Assembly (NCBI GenBank): GCA_902520885.1
Contig: CABYPW010000003.1
Location: 119,489-183,488, forward strand
Source of the DNA: an uncultured SAR116 cluster alpha proteobacterium
GTDB lineage: Bacteria; Pseudomonadota; Alphaproteobacteria; Puniceispirillales; Puniceispirillaceae
Length of the DNA: 64,000 nt
Direction: 5' to 3'
A program made the translations under genes and the position numbers. Under the pieces are notes generated by a model, which had not been told where the DNA came from, did no database searches, and was given only the letters and a program-made list of their open reading frames with translations. Shown here one piece after another: positions 36,201-45,115 of the stretch. Within the stretch, counting starts at the first letter, position 1, and every line of letters starts with the position of its first letter.

Positions 36201-37037
36201 TTATAAGTGAAGAGGCATATGTCGATTAACATCTTTATATAATAAATATCGGAAAGGCTCTGTGCCTGCAGCATAACATGCTTGGGGACAAAAAGCTCGA
36301 AGCCACATATAATCACCCTCCTCTACCTCACGCCAATCTCCATTTAAATAATAAGCACCCCTGCCTTGGAGTACATAAAGACCATGTTCCATAACGTGTG
36401 TTTCAGCAAAGGGTATAAGGCCCCCTGGCTGAAAAGTGACAATATTTACATGCATATCATGACGAATGTCAGTGGGATCGACAAACATACTAGTTTGCCA
36501 TACTCCATTGGTATCGGGCATAGATACAGGTTTAACAGCCTCATCGGATGTAATGAATGGGGTTGGGCGTTGTATCCCTTCAATTTCATCATATCGTTTT
36601 CTTATCCAATGAAACACAGCTTTTTTATTTTTACTATTATGTAATCGCCAAGATAAACCTGCTGGCAAGTAAGCATAATTACCAGATTGAAGCGAATGAA
36701 TTGAACCGTTATATTCTAACTCAATGGAACCATCTACAATGAATAATACATGTTCAGAACTGATATTGTCATCTGGTCTGTCTGAACCTCCTTTAGAAGA
36801 TACTTCCATGATGTAATGAGAAAAACTCTCGGAAAAACCAGTCAGTGGTTTGGCAATCACCCAGAGCCTTGTTTTTTCCCAAAACGGTAAAGAGCTGGTT
36901 ACAATATCTGTCATCACAGTCCTTGGAATAAAAGCATAGGCGTTAGTGAAAATGGCTCGGTCAGCGAAACGCTCAGTTTGCGGCGGCAGACCTGCTGCTG
37001 GCAAGGCATAGCTATATTTTGATTGAACAGTTGTCAC
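36201..37037 (-). CDS. (S)-ureidoglycine aminohydrolase (bicupin)
   Basis: The protein has 278 residues with two cupin repeats. It converts ureidoglycine to ureidoglycolate plus ammonia. The N-terminal RAIFTNAYAFIPRTVMTDIVTSSLP, EHVLFIVDGSIEL in the first barrel and VTFQPGGLIPFAETHVMEHGLYVLQGRGAYYLNGDW in the second barrel, with the Mn-binding E, H, H, Q set, are typical. It begins with GTG at 37037 behind AGGA; an overlapping ATG is out of frame and followed at once by TGA. It lies between allantoinase and ureidoglycolate lyase in pathway order. An allantoate amidohydrolase is not present in the window. Confidence 0.92.
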   Translation of the reverse strand: MTTVQSKYSYALPAAGLPPQTERFADRAIFTNAYAFIPRTVMTDIVTSSLPFWEKTRLWVIAKPLTGFSESFSHYIMEVSSKGGSDRPDDNISSEHVLFIVDGSIELEYNGSIHSLQSGNYAYLPAGLSWRLHNSKNKKAVFHWIRKRYDEIEGIQRPTPFITSDEAVKPVSMPDTNGVWQTSMFVDPTDIRHDMHVNIVTFQPGGLIPFAETHVMEHGLYVLQGRGAYYLNGDWREVEEGDYMWLRAFCPQACYAAGTEPFRYLLYKDVNRHMPLHL

Positions 37038-37071
37038 ATTAATCCTTAATCGCTTGTTTCACTATTTATAT

Positions 37072-38454
37072 TCAAATAATTTTAGATAGCTTTTCAAGAG
37101 CTATTTTTTCTATTTGACGACAACAATTTGTAAATTCGGTTGCATAATCGTTTTGCAAGCGTTCTTTTAAGTTTTCAAGCACGTCACAATTCTTGGCATC
37201 CGTGTTTGATAATATATATTTAAAAGCAAATTTTTTTGCGTAGTCTAGCCCAAATGTCTTGGCTATATCTTCGTCCTTTTTAGCGATATACATTTTCATA
37301 ACTGAATAGTTTTCGAACATTCCAGACTGCGACTGTAATAGTTCTTTTTTCTTTTCCGGACTAGCAGTTCTGAATATTCTGCAGAATGCGTTATGAAGTC
37401 CAATCGAAGTATTGTGAGATGGACCAAGTTCTAATTTGAAAGCTTCTTCAATAATCCAACTTCCATTTTCAAATATATCTGAGAATTTTGAGATGAAGGA
37501 TTGTTCTGAAAGGGCTGTAGCTCTTGCTTTCCATGAACCCATGTCAAATGGATATTGTGCATGCCAATAATCTGAAATATCTATCCTACGGGGACACCAA
37601 ACATTTTTGAAGCCTTTTATATATGATAAAAATTTATTAAGAGACTCTATCCTACCAGGTCTTCCAATTAATCTGCAATGTAATCCGATAGATAGCATTT
37701 TAGGTCTCCCCTTTTCACCTTCACGATATAGAGAGTCAAAGCTATCTTTTAAGTAGGTATAAAATTGATCGCCAGAATTAAATCCTTGTACATTGGCAAA
37801 TCGCATGTCGTTTGCGTCCAAAGTATAAGGAATGATTAGATGAGGGTTGTCACGATAAAGATGCCAATATGGTAAGTCATCTGCATAGGAATCTGATATA
37901 TAATCTAAAATCCCTTGTTTGCAAACAAGATCAACAGAATTTATGGACGCTCTTCCAGTATACCACCCTTTCGGAGGATTACCCGTTACGGCAGTATGAA
38001 GGTCAATTGCTTTTTTAATTTGTTCTTCTTCTTCATGCTGGCTGAGGTCTTTATGCTCAATCCATTTGTAGCCATGGCTTGCAATTTCCCAATTTGCTGA
38101 TTGCATAGCATATACTTGTTCAGGGCTTCTAGCTAACGCTGTAGCTATTCCATATACGGTAACGGGAATATCATATTCGGTAAATAGATCAAAAATTCTC
38201 CAAAAACCGCTTCTTGCTCCATATTCATAAATACTCTCCATATTCCAATGGCGCTGATTTGGCCATGGTAAAGCATTGATAATTTCAGATAGAAATCCTT
38301 CTGATTGAGTATCACCATGTAACAAACAATTCTCGCCACCTTCTTCATAATTTAAAACAAATTGAACAGCAATTTTTGCATTATTTGGCCATTTAATTTG
38401 TTTTGGTTGACAAAAATTTCCGCTTAAGTCACGAGGATATCTTTTAGGGTTCAT
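37072..38454 (-). CDS. puuE: PuuE-type allantoinase fused to a degenerate OHCU-decarboxylase (UraD-like) domain
   Basis: The protein has 460 residues. Residues 1-310 are a polysaccharide-deacetylase-fold allantoinase of the PuuE type (VQFVLNYEEGGENCLLHGD, GIATALARSPEQV, SHGYKWIEH, GWYTGRAS). Residues 315-460 match the OHCU decarboxylase UraD in outline (FISKFSDIFENGSWIIEEAF, then LHNAFCRIFRTAS), but the catalytic RxHPDLAG motif is replaced by LLQSQSGMFEN and the EQ motif is also lost. The fusion order is known from other bacteria; loss of the His-Pro motif suggests a structural remnant. No urate oxidase or HIU hydrolase lies in the window. The gene heads the ureide operon. Confidence 0.88.
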   Translation of the reverse strand: MNPKRYPRDLSGNFCQPKQIKWPNNAKIAVQFVLNYEEGGENCLLHGDTQSEGFLSEIINALPWPNQRHWNMESIYEYGARSGFWRIFDLFTEYDIPVTVYGIATALARSPEQVYAMQSANWEIASHGYKWIEHKDLSQHEEEEQIKKAIDLHTAVTGNPPKGWYTGRASINSVDLVCKQGILDYISDSYADDLPYWHLYRDNPHLIIPYTLDANDMRFANVQGFNSGDQFYTYLKDSFDSLYREGEKGRPKMLSIGLHCRLIGRPGRIESLNKFLSYIKGFKNVWCPRRIDISDYWHAQYPFDMGSWKARATALSEQSFISKFSDIFENGSWIIEEAFKLELGPSHNTSIGLHNAFCRIFRTASPEKKKELLQSQSGMFENYSVMKMYIAKKDEDIAKTFGLDYAKKFAFKYILSNTDAKNCDVLENLKERLQNDYATEFTNCCRQIEKIALEKLSKII

Positions 38455-38787
38455 TTTTTTTCTTTCATTTTTCTTAAAATATTATAACAAAAGAAAGTCT
38501 CTAATTTAACAGAATAGTTTACAAAGGCTCTAAAAAGTTTTTTCATTTTTATTCTTAATTTTGGCTACCTAATAGAATTTTTACTATTGATATTTAATGT
38601 CCTTTTTCGACTCATTTAACAGATTCTTAGGTTAGCCATTTTAAAACATTAGCTGAATGCTCAGTAGTGCAAAAAAGTTTGCATAGTAATGTAAAAAAAT
38701 ACCTTTTTACTATTATAATGCAATGATATTACATTATAATATAGCGATTTAAGAGAAAATTTATAATTACATATTGGCTGGCTTGAG
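38455..38787. promoter_or_regulatory. Divergent promoter region between the ureide and urease operons
   Basis: This 333-base AT-rich gap has no gene. It must hold the promoters of puuE (minus) and ureD (plus). Visible elements are a TGCAAA-AAAG-TTTGCA inverted repeat at 38668-38683 and two TATAAT hexamers (38714-38719 and 38735-38740), neither with a good -35 box at normal spacing. The inverted repeat is a candidate operator for nitrogen-linked control of both operons. Confidence 0.5.
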
Positions 38788-39597
38788 ATGGAAGGTATAA
38801 CACCGCAAGATTGTATTCAACGAGCAAAAGGCCAAATTTCCTTCAAAGTGAATGGGTCTAGAATTGAAAAGCTCTATCAATCTGGCTGTAGCAAATTATT
38901 TTTACCAAAAACATATGGAGAAATGAGAGAGGCAGTAATGCTGAATACAGCTGGGGGAGTCACAGGAGGAGATATGATAGATGTAAAGATTAATGCATCT
39001 GATTGCAATCTTGCTGTTACCAGTCAAACTGCTGAGAGATTCTACCAAAGTAATATGCACCCAGCATTGATATCAATTGATTTAAAAATTGATAAACAAA
39101 CCAATTTTCATTGGTTACCTCAAGAAACGATCATTTTTGAAGGTGCGGCAGTAGATCGAAAAATAACACTAAATATGTCATCTGATAGTCATTGCTTGTT
39201 AGCAGAGACAATTGTTCTTGGACGAGAAGCAATGGGCGAAAATATTCAAAAATGTCATTTTACTGATCAATGGCGTTTGTATTGTGATGGTAAGCTTTTT
39301 CATTCAGAGTCAATTAGCATGATTGGGGATGTAGAAAAGCTTCTCTGTTCAAATGCTAGTGCAAATGGGGCTAGAATAATATCAACAATTATTTGCGCTG
39401 GGCCAAATACTGAAAAGCTCAAACCAATTGTCGAGAAAAACTTAGCATTAATGAATTCAAATTGTGCTTTTAGTTTTTTTAACAAAAAGATGATTATAAG
39501 GCTTTTAAGCTTGAATAGTGTATCTGGAAGAGCTGAACTAAATCAGATGCTAATAGCGCTTCGAAAGCAGCCGATGCCTCGGGTGTGGCAGCAATAA
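38788..39597 (+). CDS. ureD: Urease accessory protein UreD
   Basis: The protein has 269 residues. It is the scaffold that recruits UreF and UreG to apo-urease for nickel delivery. The segments LNTAGGVTGGDMI, TSQTAERFYQS, WLPQETIIFEGA and ETIVLGREAMGE are the family landmarks in the right order. It is the first gene of ureDABCEFG and lies 16 bases before ureA. Confidence 0.93.
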   Translation: MEGITPQDCIQRAKGQISFKVNGSRIEKLYQSGCSKLFLPKTYGEMREAVMLNTAGGVTGGDMIDVKINASDCNLAVTSQTAERFYQSNMHPALISIDLKIDKQTNFHWLPQETIIFEGAAVDRKITLNMSSDSHCLLAETIVLGREAMGENIQKCHFTDQWRLYCDGKLFHSESISMIGDVEKLLCSNASANGARIISTIICAGPNTEKLKPIVEKNLALMNSNCAFSFFNKKMIIRLLSLNSVSGRAELNQMLIALRKQPMPRVWQQ

Positions 39598-39613
39598 GTA
39601 AAAGGAGGACAAT

Positions 39614-39916
39614 GTGAGACTCAATCCAAGGGAAAAAGACAAGTTGCTTGTCTCTGTGGCAGCAATGGTAGCTCGCAATCGAAAACAAAGAGGTGTTAAG
39701 CTGAATTATCCAGAGGCTGTGGCACTGATTACAGACTTTGTGGTGGAGGGGGCACGTGATGGACGAAGCGTAGCAGACCTTATGGCAGCTGGTGCAGAAG
39801 TTGTGACGCGTGACGACTGTATGGATGGAATTGCAGAGATGATACATGATGTTCAAGTCGAGGCTACATTTCCAGATGGAACTAAGCTGGTCACTGTCCA
39901 TCATCCAATTCGATAG
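39614..39916 (+). CDS. ureA: Urease gamma subunit
   Basis: The protein has 100 residues, the normal length. It starts with GTG at 39614 after AAAGGAGG; the overlapping ATG two bases earlier is out of frame. [13 protein letters not shown] [20 protein letters not shown] and [18 protein letters not shown] are invariant family features. It is part of the (UreABC)3 urease hydrolysing urea to ammonia and carbamate. Confidence 0.96.
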   Translation: MRLNPREKDKLLVSVAAMVARNRKQRGVKLNYPEAVALITDFVVEGARDGRSVADLMAAGAEVVTRDDCMDGIAEMIHDVQVEATFPDGTKLVTVHHPIR

Positions 39917-39928
39917 AGGGAGATATTT

Positions 39929-40234
39929 ATGATTCCAGGTGAAGTAATAACGTCAGACGAAGATATAATGCTAAATTCAGATAGAAAATGTTTTAGGATC
40001 ATGGTTGCAAACTCTGGCGATAGGCCCATCCAAGTAGGCAGCCATTATCATTTTTTTGAAACTAATTCCGCTCTCGTTTTTGATAGGCAAAAATGCAGAG
40101 GAATGCGACTAGATATCGCAGCTGGCACTGCGGTTAGATTTGAGCCAGGACAAGAGCGAGAAGTTCAGCTTATTCCGTTTGCTGGAAATCAGGCTATTTT
40201 TGGATTTAATCAAAAAATTATGGGAGCATTATAA
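39929..40234 (+). CDS. ureB: Urease beta subunit
   Basis: The protein has 101 residues. It begins MIPGEVI and contains [19 protein letters not shown] and [20 protein letters not shown], the conserved core of UreB. It lies 12 bases after ureA, and its stop overlaps the ureC start by one base. Confidence 0.96.
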   Translation: MIPGEVITSDEDIMLNSDRKCFRIMVANSGDRPIQVGSHYHFFETNSALVFDRQKCRGMRLDIAAGTAVRFEPGQEREVQLIPFAGNQAIFGFNQKIMGAL

Positions 40235-41943
40235 TGCCAGTCTCTCTTTCACGAAAAGTTTATGCAGATATGTACGGACCTACGACGGGTGATAAAGTAC
40301 GTCTGGCTGATACCGAATTGTTTATCGAAGTTGAAAAAGACCTTACAAAATATGGTGATGAAGTAAAATTTGGTGGTGGTAAGGTTATACGCGATGGAAT
40401 GGGACAATCACAGGTGTCGAGAGAAGATGGTGCTGTAGATACAGTTATAACCAATGCATTAATTGTAGATATAACCGGCATTTATAAAGCGGATATTGGC
40501 ATAAAAGATGGATTAATTCATGCAATTGGAAAAGCAGGAAACCCTGATACACAGGAATCAGTAGACATTATTATTGGCCCATCGACAGAAGCGATTGCGG
40601 GTGAGGGTCATATTGTAACCGCTGGTGGTTTTGACAGCCATATTCATTTTATTTGTCCTCAACAGATTGATGATGCTTTGCATTCTGGGTTGACTACTAT
40701 GCTCGGGGGAGGCACTGGTCCGGCTCATGGAACTCTTGCAACAACTTGCACCCCTGGTGCGTGGCATATTTCAAGAATGCTTCAGTCAGCGGATAGTTTT
40801 GCCATGAATTTGGCATTTGCAGGAAAAGGAAATGCTTCGGTGCCAGTTCCACTTGAAGAGCAAATAAACGCAGGTGCATGTGCACTTAAACTTCATGAGG
40901 ATTGGGGGACAACACCGGCTGCGATTGATAATTGTCTTAGCGTAGCAGATGCGATGGATGTTCAGGTAATGATCCATACAGATACTCTCAATGAGAGTGG
41001 GTTTGTTGAGAATACAGTTTCAGCGATGAAAGGCCGTACTATCCACGCCTTTCATACAGAGGGTGCGGGCGGTGGACATGCACCTGATATTATTAAGATT
41101 TGTGGTGAGAAACATGTGATTCCATCTTCAACAAATCCTACTCGACCCTATACAGTGAATACACTTGAAGAACATCTTGATATGTTAATGGTTTGTCATC
41201 ATCTCGATAGGTCTATTCCCGAAGATGTTGCATTTGCAGAGAGTCGCATTCGAAAAGAAACAATTGCTGCAGAAGATATTTTGCATGATATGGGCGCATT
41301 TTCTATCATCGCTTCTGATAGTCAGGCCATGGGAAGGGTTGGTGAAGTTATAACACGAACTTGGCAGACAGCTCACAAAATGAAAGTACAGCGTGGACGT
41401 CTCTCAAATGAGGTTGGAGAAAATGACAATCTAAGAGTAAAAAGATATATCGCTAAATACACTATCAATCCTGCTATATGTCATGGCATTTCAGAACATA
41501 TAGGTAGTATAGTTGTTGGTAAGCGTGCAGATCTAGTTATTTGGGATCCAGCCTTTTTTGGTGTTAAACCTGAAATGGTTCTTCTTGGTGGAAGCATTGC
41601 TGTAGCGCAAATGGGAGACCCAAATGCGTCTATTCCGACTCCACAACCTGTTTACACGCGGCCAATGTTTGCATCATTTGGCCGTTCTGTTGAACAATCG
41701 GCTGTTTGTTTTGTAAGTAAAACAGCTCAGGAAAAAAATATTGGCCTTGAGTTGGGACTAGCAAAGCAAACTAAAGCTGTAGAAAACACAAGGTCTATCT
41801 CAAAGGAAGATATGGTGCTAAATAATCACCTCCCAGAAATAGAAGTGCATCCAGAAACTTATGAAGTTCGAGCTGATGGGGAACTTCTGACGTGTGAGCC
41901 CGCACAAGCATTGCCGATGGCGCAACGCTACTTTTTATTTTAG
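40234..41943 (+). CDS. ureC: Urease alpha (catalytic) subunit
   Basis: The protein has 569 residues. All nickel and catalytic residues are present: H136 and H138 (SHIHF), carbamylated K219 (ALKLHEDWG), H248 (IHTDTLNE), H274 (AFHTEG), D362 (ASDSQAMG) and the flap C321-H322 (VCHHLDR). It is therefore predicted active once nickel is inserted. It is encoded between the beta subunit and the nickel chaperone UreE. Confidence 0.97.
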   Translation: MPVSLSRKVYADMYGPTTGDKVRLADTELFIEVEKDLTKYGDEVKFGGGKVIRDGMGQSQVSREDGAVDTVITNALIVDITGIYKADIGIKDGLIHAIGKAGNPDTQESVDIIIGPSTEAIAGEGHIVTAGGFDSHIHFICPQQIDDALHSGLTTMLGGGTGPAHGTLATTCTPGAWHISRMLQSADSFAMNLAFAGKGNASVPVPLEEQINAGACALKLHEDWGTTPAAIDNCLSVADAMDVQVMIHTDTLNESGFVENTVSAMKGRTIHAFHTEGAGGGHAPDIIKICGEKHVIPSSTNPTRPYTVNTLEEHLDMLMVCHHLDRSIPEDVAFAESRIRKETIAAEDILHDMGAFSIIASDSQAMGRVGEVITRTWQTAHKMKVQRGRLSNEVGENDNLRVKRYIAKYTINPAICHGISEHIGSIVVGKRADLVIWDPAFFGVKPEMVLLGGSIAVAQMGDPNASIPTPQPVYTRPMFASFGRSVEQSAVCFVSKTAQEKNIGLELGLAKQTKAVENTRSISKEDMVLNNHLPEIEVHPETYEVRADGELLTCEPAQALPMAQRYFLF

Positions 41944-41959
41944 TTCAAAGGGGAATTTT

Positions 41960-42448
41960 ATGATGCATATCTCACAAAAAATCCTACATAATATTGAAAA
42001 AGCAAGTGCAACTGATACAATTACTCTAGATTATGAAGGTAGGTTCTTAAGACGTAAAAGATTAATATCAGATAATGGAGTAGCTTTCTTAGTAGAACTC
42101 CCAGAAGTGCGATCAGTATCTGCAACTGATGGATTTGTTCTAGACGATGGGCGCATTATTGCAATACATCCCAAGCCTGAACCTATTATGAAAATAACGT
42201 CTACTAATCTTGCCCGTGTTGCTTGGCATATTGGGAATAGGCATACACCATGCCAAATACAAACCGATCATTTGCTTATACAGCAGGACCATGTACTTGA
42301 AAATATGTTGCTGTTATTGGGTGCAAACATCGAAAAACTAGAAGCAGCATTTACACCTGAAGGGGGTGCCTATGGTCACGGGAGAACACATAGTCATGAC
42401 CATAATTCATTAGAAACCTCACTCACACAGTCTAATCATCATCACTGA
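41960..42448 (+). CDS. ureE: Urease accessory nickel-binding protein UreE
   Basis: The protein has 162 residues from ATG 41960, which has AAAGGGGA upstream; a longer frame reaching into ureC is rejected. The N-terminal peptide-binding domain is followed by the NLARVAWHIGNRHTPCQI nickel site. The C-terminus is His-rich (GHGRTHSHDHN and a final HHH), giving extra nickel storage capacity. It delivers nickel to the UreDFG complex. Confidence 0.93.
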   Translation: MMHISQKILHNIEKASATDTITLDYEGRFLRRKRLISDNGVAFLVELPEVRSVSATDGFVLDDGRIIAIHPKPEPIMKITSTNLARVAWHIGNRHTPCQIQTDHLLIQQDHVLENMLLLLGANIEKLEAAFTPEGGAYGHGRTHSHDHNSLETSLTQSNHHH

Positions 42449-42465
42449 TAGATAGGCCTTGAAAC

Positions 42466-43098
42466 ATGCTATATCGTGATATGATGGTTCTTCAGGCTTG
42501 GTTTTCACCAGCATTTCCCATTGGCGCGTTTAGCTATTCTCATGGACTAGAAACTGCTATTCAGGAAGGTTTGGTGTCAGAAAAAGCGAGTTTAACAAGT
42601 TGGATTAGTTATTTACTGACTGATGGGTCAGGCTGGAATGATAGTTTGTTTTTAAAAGCTGCCTATGAAAAAAGTGAAGGCGCCAATGATCTATGTATTT
42701 CTTTTTGTTCAAGCGAAGAGAGATATAAAGAAACAATTGAGTTAGGCGCTGCTTTTACACGAAGTGTTAATTCGAGCTATAAGATGAAGTTAGAAGATGG
42801 CCTTGCTTATCCAGTTGCGGTTGGGTTGGCTGCAAGAGAATATAATCTAGACCTGCAACTAACGATGCAAAGCTATCTTCAGGCATTTGCAGCAAACTTG
42901 ATTTCTGTTGGGGTGCGAACAATTCCCATAGGACAGCAGGCGGGTCAGGATTGTTTGGCAAGTCTTTTAACAGTAATTGAGCATATGAAAAATGACTTAA
43001 TTAAAGCAGATCTTAAGTGGTTAGGGAGTGCAACATTTATGTCAGAGGTGATGTCAATGAAGCACGAAAAAGCAAATCCAAGGATATATCGAACATGA
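42466..43098 (+). CDS. ureF: Urease accessory protein UreF
   Basis: The protein has 210 residues. It contains [20 protein letters not shown] at the start and [23 protein letters not shown] in the second half, both diagnostic of UreF, which gates the GTPase UreG in the maturation complex. Its stop overlaps the ureG start (ATGA at 43095-43098). Confidence 0.94.
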   Translation: MLYRDMMVLQAWFSPAFPIGAFSYSHGLETAIQEGLVSEKASLTSWISYLLTDGSGWNDSLFLKAAYEKSEGANDLCISFCSSEERYKETIELGAAFTRSVNSSYKMKLEDGLAYPVAVGLAAREYNLDLQLTMQSYLQAFAANLISVGVRTIPIGQQAGQDCLASLLTVIEHMKNDLIKADLKWLGSATFMSEVMSMKHEKANPRIYRT

Positions 43099-43718
43099 TA
43101 AGAGATAAATTGAAATATGGTCCATTGCGTGTTGGCATAGGAGGCCCAGTTGGTGCTGGTAAGACAAGCATGACGGAAGCATTGTGCAAAAGACTTGCAT
43201 CAGATATCTCTATGGCCGTCATTACCAATGACATTTATACTAAAGAAGATGCTGATTATCTTGTTCGTTCACAGGTTTTATCATCTGATAGAATTTGTGG
43301 TGTTGAAACAGGTGGTTGTCCTCATACGGCTATTCGAGAGGATGCGTCTGTTAATCTAGCCGCGATGGATGAGTTGAAGGAACGTTTTCCAGATTTAGAA
43401 ATGATATTATTAGAGTCTGGAGGGGATAATCTGGCAGCGACATTTAGCCCAGAGCTTGTTGACCTTACCATTTATGTAATTGATGTTTGTATGGGTGCGG
43501 ATATTCCGCGAAAAAAGGGTCCTGCACTAATGAAATCAGACATGTTAGTTGTGAATAAAATCGAGCTTGCAGAGTATGTAAATGTTGATCTTGATCAAAT
43601 GCGCAGAGATACAAGGCAAAATAGAGGCCAACTTCCGTTCATTTTTGGTTCAATGAGAAAAGGAATAGGGATATCTGAACTTGTTGATTTCTTGAAAATT
43701 GAGGGAGGATTGAGTTAA
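43095..43718 (+). CDS. ureG: Urease accessory GTPase UreG
   Basis: The protein has 207 residues from ATG 43095. The P-loop [10 protein letters not shown] is at about 16-25, the metal-binding [13 protein letters not shown] motif and the VNKIEL guanine-specificity motif follow. It supplies GTP energy for nickel insertion. It is the last gene of the urease operon and is convergent with the split photolyase genes 35 bases on. A longer in-frame start inside ureF is rejected because of the overlap signal. Confidence 0.96.
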   Translation: MIRDKLKYGPLRVGIGGPVGAGKTSMTEALCKRLASDISMAVITNDIYTKEDADYLVRSQVLSSDRICGVETGGCPHTAIREDASVNLAAMDELKERFPDLEMILLESGGDNLAATFSPELVDLTIYVIDVCMGADIPRKKGPALMKSDMLVVNKIELAEYVNVDLDQMRRDTRQNRGQLPFIFGSMRKGIGISELVDFLKIEGGLS

Positions 43719-43753
43719 TTTCAACTAAGAATTCTTATATCTGTTTTATTTTA

Positions 43754-44167
43754 TTATTTGGTGTTAACCTGAAAAGCTGTTTTTTTTGCTTTGTTCCAAT
43801 ATTTAAAAAAACGTGTGAAATTAAAATTATCATCGATATGTACAAATGCATTAGGATATACGAATTCGAGCTCAAACTCCACGGAAATCTCTCTTATTAA
43901 TCGTCTCAACTCAAGGTCAGAGGTGTAAGGCGTTATAACCTTTTTTGGGGCGATTTCTTTCACGATATCTAATGTTTTTCCATGAACAATTTCAACGGGC
44001 ATTGTAGTTAGAGTCTCATATATGAATACGAGTCTTTTTAAAGAGTAATTTCTTTTTTTGAAATAGGCTTCATCCCAAATAAATAATGCTCTTGAGTTAG
44101 GCGCCATTCTAGAAAATATCGGCTGGTTATCTCCGAGTCCTTTTTCATGTATATACAGTAATTGCAT
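43754..44167 (-). CDS. Stand-alone photolyase N-terminal (antenna-domain-like) protein
   Basis: The protein has 137 residues from ATG 44167. The pattern LLYIHEKGLGDNQPIF, ALFIWDEAYFKK, VEIVHGKTLDIV and VITPYTSDLELRRLIREI is the alpha/beta Rossmann domain that normally forms the first part of a DNA photolyase. Here it is a separate product, encoded one base after the stop of the FAD-binding-domain gene. The order FAD domain then N-domain is reversed compared with normal photolyases, so it is not a frameshifted fusion. It probably partners the preceding protein. Confidence 0.7.
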   Translation of the reverse strand: MQLLYIHEKGLGDNQPIFSRMAPNSRALFIWDEAYFKKRNYSLKRLVFIYETLTTMPVEIVHGKTLDIVKEIAPKKVITPYTSDLELRRLIREISVEFELEFVYPNAFVHIDDNFNFTRFFKYWNKAKKTAFQVNTK

Positions 44168-44168
44168 T

Positions 44169-44978
44169 CTAGTATTTTTCCATATTGGGGAATAACCGCT
44201 CAATGAGCTCCTCATAGTTTGCATCAAGTGGTTGATTGTTTTCTGGAGAGGTATCAACCAAACCAGAAAAATATTTTTCTACGTTCTCAAGATTAAAAAT
44301 ATATGGCTTATTGCTGAAAGTGCTGGCAACCCATTGCCATGAAAAATTATTGCTTGCCTCATCACCATCTAGAAGATGTTGCAAGAACCAAAAAGCACCT
44401 GTTTGCCATTTAATTCTCCTAAAATGGATAATATAGCTAGCTAAATACATTCGTGCATGGTTGTGAAGGTAACCAGTATTTAGCAGTTCCTCAATGAAAA
44501 AGTTAATACAGGCAACGTTTGTCTGCGCGTTTAATATATCCTCTGGAAGGTTTTCTGAATAATCAGAGAAAGAAAAACCAGTTTTATATTCCTCCACATC
44601 ACTCCAAATCCAATCTGGATGTTGAGCAGCTATTCTTTGCCAAAAATCTCGCCATCCTAATTCCTGAATAAATTTTTCATTTTGTTTAATATTAGGGTTT
44701 GATTTGAGTGCAAAATTTCTCACTTCGTTTAAACTGATTATACCGTGATTAATATATGGAGATAATCTTGTTATTTTTCCATTCCCAAAATTACGTGTTT
44801 TTCCGTAACCTACTGGGTCAATTTCGCTCAAGGTTTTATATGCCTGCTCTGAACCACCAATTATACATGACTCGCTGCCTTCCGCCCATTTAGACAGACT
44901 TTTTACATATTTAATGAGAGCATCTCTACTTTTGAAATTTTTAGAAAGCTGTTCCATAAATGTTTCCATTTTATACAT
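44169..44978 (-). CDS. Stand-alone FAD-binding domain of a photolyase/cryptochrome-family protein
   Basis: The protein has 269 residues. It carries RLSPYINHGIISLNEV, FIQELGWRDFWQRIA, TGYLHNHARMYLASYIIHF and LLDGDEASNNFSWQWVASTF with SNKPYIF, which build the FAD pocket of photolyases, but no N-terminal antenna domain. Members are annotated as FAD-binding or photolyase-related. It could repair UV lesions with its neighbour or act in light signalling. ATGs at codons 4 and 8 are possible starts; none has a strong ribosome site. Confidence 0.85.
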   Translation of the reverse strand: MYKMETFMEQLSKNFKSRDALIKYVKSLSKWAEGSESCIIGGSEQAYKTLSEIDPVGYGKTRNFGNGKITRLSPYINHGIISLNEVRNFALKSNPNIKQNEKFIQELGWRDFWQRIAAQHPDWIWSDVEEYKTGFSFSDYSENLPEDILNAQTNVACINFFIEELLNTGYLHNHARMYLASYIIHFRRIKWQTGAFWFLQHLLDGDEASNNFSWQWVASTFSNKPYIFNLENVEKYFSGLVDTSPENNQPLDANYEELIERLFPNMEKY

Positions 44979-45115
44979 AGGTAGAATATTTTTATTTTCA
45001 AACTAGGGGAAAAATAAAAAAAACTTATGAAAAACCTGTAAAATCATAGTGATCTGATTTTATTGAGCTATATAAATGAGATGGAGTTAGTTGTAACCGC
45101 ATGGGATATAGAAAA

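Noticed and set aside
38668..38683. Sigma-54 promoter upstream of ureD
   Set aside because: A GC-N10-GC spacing can be drawn through the TGCAAA/TTTGCA element, but the -24 GG is absent, so an operator-like inverted repeat is the safer reading.
43754..44978. Split photolyase as a frameshift or sequencing error
   Set aside because: The domains are in the reverse of the normal order, so no single frameshift could restore a standard photolyase.
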